Assembly: GCA_004102645.1 (NCBI GenBank)
Contig: CP034928.1
Coordinates: forward strand, 1,294,153 to 1,358,152
Length of the DNA stretch: 64,000 bases
Reading direction: 5' to 3'
From: Candidatus Bipolaricaulis sibiricus
GTDB lineage: Bacteria > Bipolaricaulota > Bipolaricaulia > Bipolaricaulales > Bipolaricaulaceae
Position 1 is the first letter of the stretch. Every line of letters starts with the position of its first letter. This document shows positions 61,401 through 64,000 of this stretch, one piece after another. The notes beneath the pieces were generated by a model that worked only from the letters and a program-made list of their open reading frames with translations, had not been told where the DNA came from and made no database searches. Position numbers and translations under genes: made by a program.

Positions 61401-61652
61401 AGCGGCTACGGGCTGCGGATCGTGGGCGTCTCTCCCCCGACCTGCGGGAGTGCCTGGATCTCGGGGGATGGGATCGTGTACACCACCATGGGGTGGTCTC
61501 CCGGGTGTCCCCCTCCCTACGCGGGGATGCAGGAGACGTTCTCCTACACCGTGGAGGATGCGTGCGAGAACCAGGCGTCAGCTGCAGTGACGGTGACCAT
61601 CACCTGCGACATCTGTCCTCTGTCCGTCCCGGGCGGCAAGGAGGAGAAGTGA
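58407..61652 (+). CDS. Large secreted HYR-repeat protein, unit 5 (only intact partner)
   Basis: A 1081-residue exported protein. Signal peptide about 1-26 (LSVVLGAFVAFAPSFDPVVA). A Cys-rich region, then cadherin-like domains (about 170-430; VFAEPVYEYSASLQYQPSPC, TFTPDPSYCGIDVLEYVVED), then the shared module (about 438-640), then four or more hyalin-repeat (HYR) domains with paired cysteines: DTTPPELTIPPDVDLGCNPA, GEATATDNCDPAPSVEY, TRTWRATDACGN-type ends. A final domain (HVWIPVLANDSGYGLRIVGV, FSYTVEDACENQASAAVTVT) is Big/cadherin-like. HYR domains are linked to adhesion. The stop overlaps the next gene start (GTGA). Confidence 0.88.
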   Translation: MMKSVLSVVLGAFVAFAPSFDPVVAEECQVTNLSSSQDPLRIYWNVWCIGTIREVPAQGWSVEGIHCCLTGVGGLAVPMCKSEGTYGHEKVLEVQFSHGCAWVPLAAEPWGATPAITVQPVCWCCVGHWPCKGTEGRKLGLAGGQVRTTHPPRVHAPNVVRIERDGVTSIPVQVTDSGGDLIAIYWTQPKNGTVRGEQRVFAEPVYEYSASLQYQPSPCWTGWDSFEVRALDARGGLSRSVVRLRVIDAPPQLEKPAPVIVSVDGEPVRFELPMATAAPPYTSDVLKYSVIREPLHGALEGSGRQYTFTPDPSYCGIDVLEYVVEDPCGARSCGSVELVIQRRPTIDGPSEVEAQRSRKTTFDVVVYDPCHGFPQVAVTADSGSYVSALPVFLAPAIGLCSIEYTSPKELCEDMVRVTATSRATGLTAELDVHVTVVGNQPPQASPPHLQGDTTVTLTPTGVVRTPVVFQPIEVWDPDGDPVTIEGYGLPPIYAANLSAFLGSLVALYTPGGLTDEDLCRAVRERDVYVDEFSLTLQDKCGATTEVPVIVTIRVEDKVPPKIVYPAQNRTVECDGQGNTTELSEWLASHGGAWAFDNCCDVTWTNDYTPDKFVYSCGKAGSVTVTFTAADCAGNKSSTTATFTVVDTTPPELTIPPDVDLGCNPADTSPQATGWATATDKCDPSPAVTYTDSVSTLGCQVTIERTWIARDSCGREAKGVQRITYIQDTEPPTLVVPGDVTVECDKVPPVGEATATDNCDPAPSVEYLGEERVDGSCPYTYTLIRTWRATDACGNAGEESQTITVADTTLPVLTCPGNVNLGCNPSDTSPDVTGWATATDNCDPNPTVTYTDSLSTVGCTTTISRIWSASDACGNTTQCTQVITYTADTVPPTIHCPGHVWRSSSEPPGTLVWVTFPITASDACDPSPTLSCSPSGGHFQVGEDALAHTSCTAWDACGNETNRDCTFWVIVEFVCPPLFAWPDFADAPGHVWIPVLANDSGYGLRIVGVSPPTCGSAWISGDGIVYTTMGWSPGCPPPYAGMQETFSYTVEDACENQASAAVTVTITCDICPLSVPGGKEEK

Positions 61653-62743
61653 GCTCCGCTCTGAAGTGGGCTGCCGTGGGGTTGGCGCTGGTGAGCGGGG
61701 CGCTGGGGGCCGCCGGCCCGCTGGAGTTCGAGTGGGAGGGGGAGGTCGCGTGGAACGAGCCCGGTTCTACGGTGACGTGGCGTTCGAACCTCTCCCTCAA
61801 GGGGGAACTCGCCGGCTGGGCGTGGGCGGCGGCGAGCTCGCTGGCCGATGGCGCCTGGACGAGTGTGCAGCTGACAGGCTCGGGCAAGCTCGGCGAGATC
61901 ACGGTCTCCGCATCCGTGGCGATGGCCCCGGGGGCCCCTGCGTTCCAGGGGGCCCGGCTCTCCTGGGGGTACGCCTGGGAGGGGATCGAGAGCTCGGTCT
62001 TGGCGAAGATCGAGAGCGTGGGGTTCGGTTGGGGTCTCGTTCTTCAGGGCCCGTCTGGATCCCTTCTCGAGCGGGTGCGGCTTCGGTTCAACCTGAAGCG
62101 TCAACTGGACGAGGTCGCGGGTCCCACGTTCGCTCCGTCGTTCTCGTTCGGTGAGGCGCGGTTCGGGATCCCCCTTTCGTGCTGCGTGGAGCGGGTGCGG
62201 GGTCGGATCGCGTTCACCAAGGCCGGGTTCGAGGAGGCAGCGTTAAGCTTCCCGCTTCCCGGAAAGCTCGGCTGCGGGGTGTCGTTCGGGGCAAGCTTGC
62301 GGTTCCGCACAGACGAGGCGCAGGGGTCCCTGTTCCCGAGCCTCGTGTACCAGGGACCGGCCGGCGTGGACGTCTTCCTTGTCCTCGACTGGGATGCTGC
62401 CACCTCGGCCCTGCAGGGGATCAAGGTGTACGGGTTCGGGTTCCACGGAGAAGTGGGGAACCTGCGGTTCCGCAGCGTGACCAGTCTGGCGGAGGACGCG
62501 ATCGGTCTCGTGAAGGAACCGTACTGGGAACTCCTGGAGCTGATCTGGAAGGTGCCCGGTTGTTGCGGAGACGGTGAGGCGGCGGTCACGTTCTACTTCG
62601 GGGACAGCGGCCCGTTCGGCCTGGGCGAGGTGGAGGCAACGGGGCGGATTCCCCTCACGGCTGGCATCCAGCTTGTTGTGGGGTTCTCCGCCTCGCACGC
62701 GGGGGAACTGAGCGTCGCGTTGGGCGGAAAGATCCTCCTGTAG
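61649..62743 (+). CDS. Exported beta-rich protein at the end of the array
   Basis: A 364-residue protein with GTG start overlapping the HYR gene stop and GAGGAGAA upstream. Signal peptide SSALKWAAVGLALVSGALGA. The mature part has long runs of alternating polar and nonpolar residues (VTWRSNLSLKGELAGWAWAA, KLGEITVSASVAMAP, GRIPLTAGIQLVVGFSASHA), as in beta-barrels or beta-helices, and two short Cys pairs (SCCVERV, GCCGDGE). I do not recognise the family. It could be an outer-membrane or secretion partner for the array proteins; this is inference from position only. Confidence 0.7.
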   Translation: MSSALKWAAVGLALVSGALGAAGPLEFEWEGEVAWNEPGSTVTWRSNLSLKGELAGWAWAAASSLADGAWTSVQLTGSGKLGEITVSASVAMAPGAPAFQGARLSWGYAWEGIESSVLAKIESVGFGWGLVLQGPSGSLLERVRLRFNLKRQLDEVAGPTFAPSFSFGEARFGIPLSCCVERVRGRIAFTKAGFEEAALSFPLPGKLGCGVSFGASLRFRTDEAQGSLFPSLVYQGPAGVDVFLVLDWDAATSALQGIKVYGFGFHGEVGNLRFRSVTSLAEDAIGLVKEPYWELLELIWKVPGCCGDGEAAVTFYFGDSGPFGLGEVEATGRIPLTAGIQLVVGFSASHAGELSVALGGKILL

Positions 62744-62913
62744 CAGCCTGGGCGGGGATTCCGCTGGTCCACGGACGTCCCGGCGCGCGGCTCCGTGCTC
62801 GGTCGCCCGTGGTCCGTTGTCCGTACGGGCTCGTTCGGCCCCTGGAGGACGGGCAGTGGCCACGGTTCTTGTCCCACTGAATCCGCCCTCTATGTGGAGC
62901 TGAAGGGTCCGTA

Positions 62914-62932
62914 GGCCGTTCTCAGAACGGCC
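62914..62932. terminator. Palindrome between convergent genes
   Basis: Perfect 9-bp palindrome GGCCGTTCT-C-AGAACGGCC covering the stop of the rubrerythrin-like gene. A one-base loop is tight, but it may act as a terminator. Confidence 0.4.
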
Positions 62933-63413
62933 AGAAGCGCTGGTCGTTCCACACCCGCTGGCGCAGCTCTTGGTCGAGGGAAGTGAGGAGATCGAGGTGG
63001 GACCGTTCCCACTGGGCGAGCCACCCGTAGAGCTCCTTCGCCTCCCCGCTCGACTTCCCCTCGGCATCGGCGTAGAACGCGACCGCCCGTTCCTCGAGCG
63101 CCATCGCCGCGTACAGCGCTGCCGCCTCGTACGAGGCAGCCGAGATCTCCGTCTCGATCGCACGGGTGAGCACGCGGGTCGCGATCTCGGTCGGCCCCTG
63201 CGCCGGGGGGCCCATGGTCACCTGTCCCGTGCGCATGAGGTCAGCGAACGCCTGCGAGAGGACCTCGATGTGGCGCCCCTCTTCCTGGGCCAACGTGAGG
63301 AAGATCTCCCGCACTGCCTCGCTCTCTGCGCCGCGTGCGCTCGCCTCGTACAGAGCCTTGCCCCGCTTCTCGAGGAGCAGCGCTCCCTTCAGGATGTCCT
63401 CTTCGCTCTCCAT
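62922..63413 (-). CDS. Rubrerythrin-like ferritin-fold protein
   Basis: A 163-residue four-helix diiron-type protein. Helix motifs: EDILKGALLLEKRGKALYEA, LTLAQEEGRHIEVLSQAF (ExxH), AASYEAAALYAAMALEERAV and YGWLAQWERSHLDLLTSL (ExxH). These are the carboxylate and histidine ligands of the rubrerythrin/ferritin-like fold. There is no C-terminal rubredoxin domain. ATG at 63413 follows AGGAGGGACG. A role in peroxide or iron handling in an anaerobe is likely. Confidence 0.85.
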   Translation of the reverse strand: MESEEDILKGALLLEKRGKALYEASARGAESEAVREIFLTLAQEEGRHIEVLSQAFADLMRTGQVTMGPPAQGPTEIATRVLTRAIETEISAASYEAAALYAAMALEERAVAFYADAEGKSSGEAKELYGWLAQWERSHLDLLTSLDQELRQRVWNDQRFWPF

Positions 63414-63575
63414 CGTCCCTCCTGGATCGATGGTAGCCGCACGTTCGCTTGAGCACAACTACGTTCCTCCCGCCCACGCTCCTTCCGCTGCCCCCCGGCG
63501 TGGCGACACCGCCGAGAACGCGTCGTCCGATCGTGGCCGGCTCTATCTTGGAGTAAACCAGCGGGTCCGCCCTCC

Positions 63576-63896
63576 CTACCCTCCCCGAGCCCGCTCTTGC
63601 ACGAGGAGGGCCCGTCTGACCTCCTCGTGCGCTGCGAGCCCTCTCTCGACCAAGATCTCCCCGATTGGCCGCGGGTGTTGCCCGGACTGCTGGTGCTCCA
63701 ACGCCGCCCGCACGTTCTCGGGGGAGATGATGCCCATGTCCACCAGGATCTCTCCTAACCTCTTCTCGCGTTCGAAGTGTTTCTCGAGAATGGCCATGAT
63801 TACCGCCGACCGGGAAGTTCGCCGTCGCTCTGCTTCACGGTCCACAAGGTCCAACAAGTAATCGTCCTCATCGCGGTAGTAGAGTGTGGCCTGCAT
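63576..63896 (-). CDS. RHH and MshEN (GspE N-terminal-like) fusion protein
   Basis: A 106-residue protein. Residues 1-45 (LYYRDEDDYLLDLVDREAER, RRTSRSAVIMAILEKHF) look like a ribbon-helix-helix DNA-binding domain. Residues 46-100 hold two copies of the motif RLGEILVDMGIISPENVRAA / PIGEILVERGLAAHEEVRRA, which is the MshEN fold that in other proteins binds cyclic-di-GMP or starts pilus ATPases. AAGGAGGAGGGGAGGGG precedes the ATG at 63896. A nucleotide-responsive regulator is possible but unproven. Confidence 0.7.
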   Translation of the reverse strand: MQATLYYRDEDDYLLDLVDREAERRRTSRSAVIMAILEKHFEREKRLGEILVDMGIISPENVRAALEHQQSGQHPRPIGEILVERGLAAHEEVRRALLVQERARGG

Positions 63897-64000
63897 CCCC
63901 TCCCCTCCTCCTTGCGCCCCACGCGCCCCGCCTGGCGGGCCAACCGGTCCCGGCTGGTCCCACCTTCGCAATGGGTTGGCCCTTGATCCGGGTTCGTTAC

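Overview
The window comes from a GC-rich bacterium. No marker gene allows a sure placement. A Thermotoga-type NusG with a large internal insertion, a compact RpoB, an aberrant EF-Tu switch I and an rpoB gene without rpoC behind it all suggest a deep-branching lineage. Bipolaricaulota (Acetothermia/OP1) is my best guess, as inference only. The left edge cuts a photolyase gene.

1-26 kb is mixed accessory and housekeeping content: class II photolyase, alpha/beta hydrolase and SUMF1-type protein; a 1280-residue secreted protein in which nearly every second residue is alanine over about 770 residues; Mth938-like protein, M42 peptidase, radical SAM protein and uvrB; a DUF134/Mrp/DUF89/Fur cluster ending in tRNA-Leu; a ComEA-like protein; a lipoprotein joining four Ig-like domains to a parvulin; a PKD lipoprotein; a LOG-family enzyme; a tandem GNAT protein; a decayed restriction locus with an Mrr-like nuclease; a DEDDy exonuclease; and two PhoU-like proteins.

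26-43 kb is the information-processing core: an EF-G-like GTPase, a CBS protein and YjbQ; then tRNA-Thr(TGT), tRNA-Tyr(GTA), tRNA-Thr(GGT), tuf, rpmG, tRNA-Trp, secE, nusG, rplK, rplA, rplJ, rplL and rpoB, all on the plus strand. A Nudix hydrolase directly follows rpoB. Nudix, an ArsB/NhaD-like transporter, an MBL hydrolase and priA are joined by 4-base GTGA overlaps.

43-63 kb is a one-direction array of secreted-protein genes, about five repeated units. Each unit pairs an FG-GAP (beta-propeller) protein with a cysteine-containing Ig/HYR-like partner, mostly translationally coupled. Partner genes share a near-identical DNA module; only the last copy (58407-61652) is unbroken, and the others carry frameshifts, in-frame stops or truncations. 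Unit 3 has a run of ten G between a perfect TTGACA and a TACACT box, the layout of a phase-variable promoter. I propose this array as a candidate variable-surface or adhesion locus, and with the alternating-alanine protein it is the most novel content here. The window ends with a rubrerythrin-like protein and a small RHH-MshEN protein on the minus strand.
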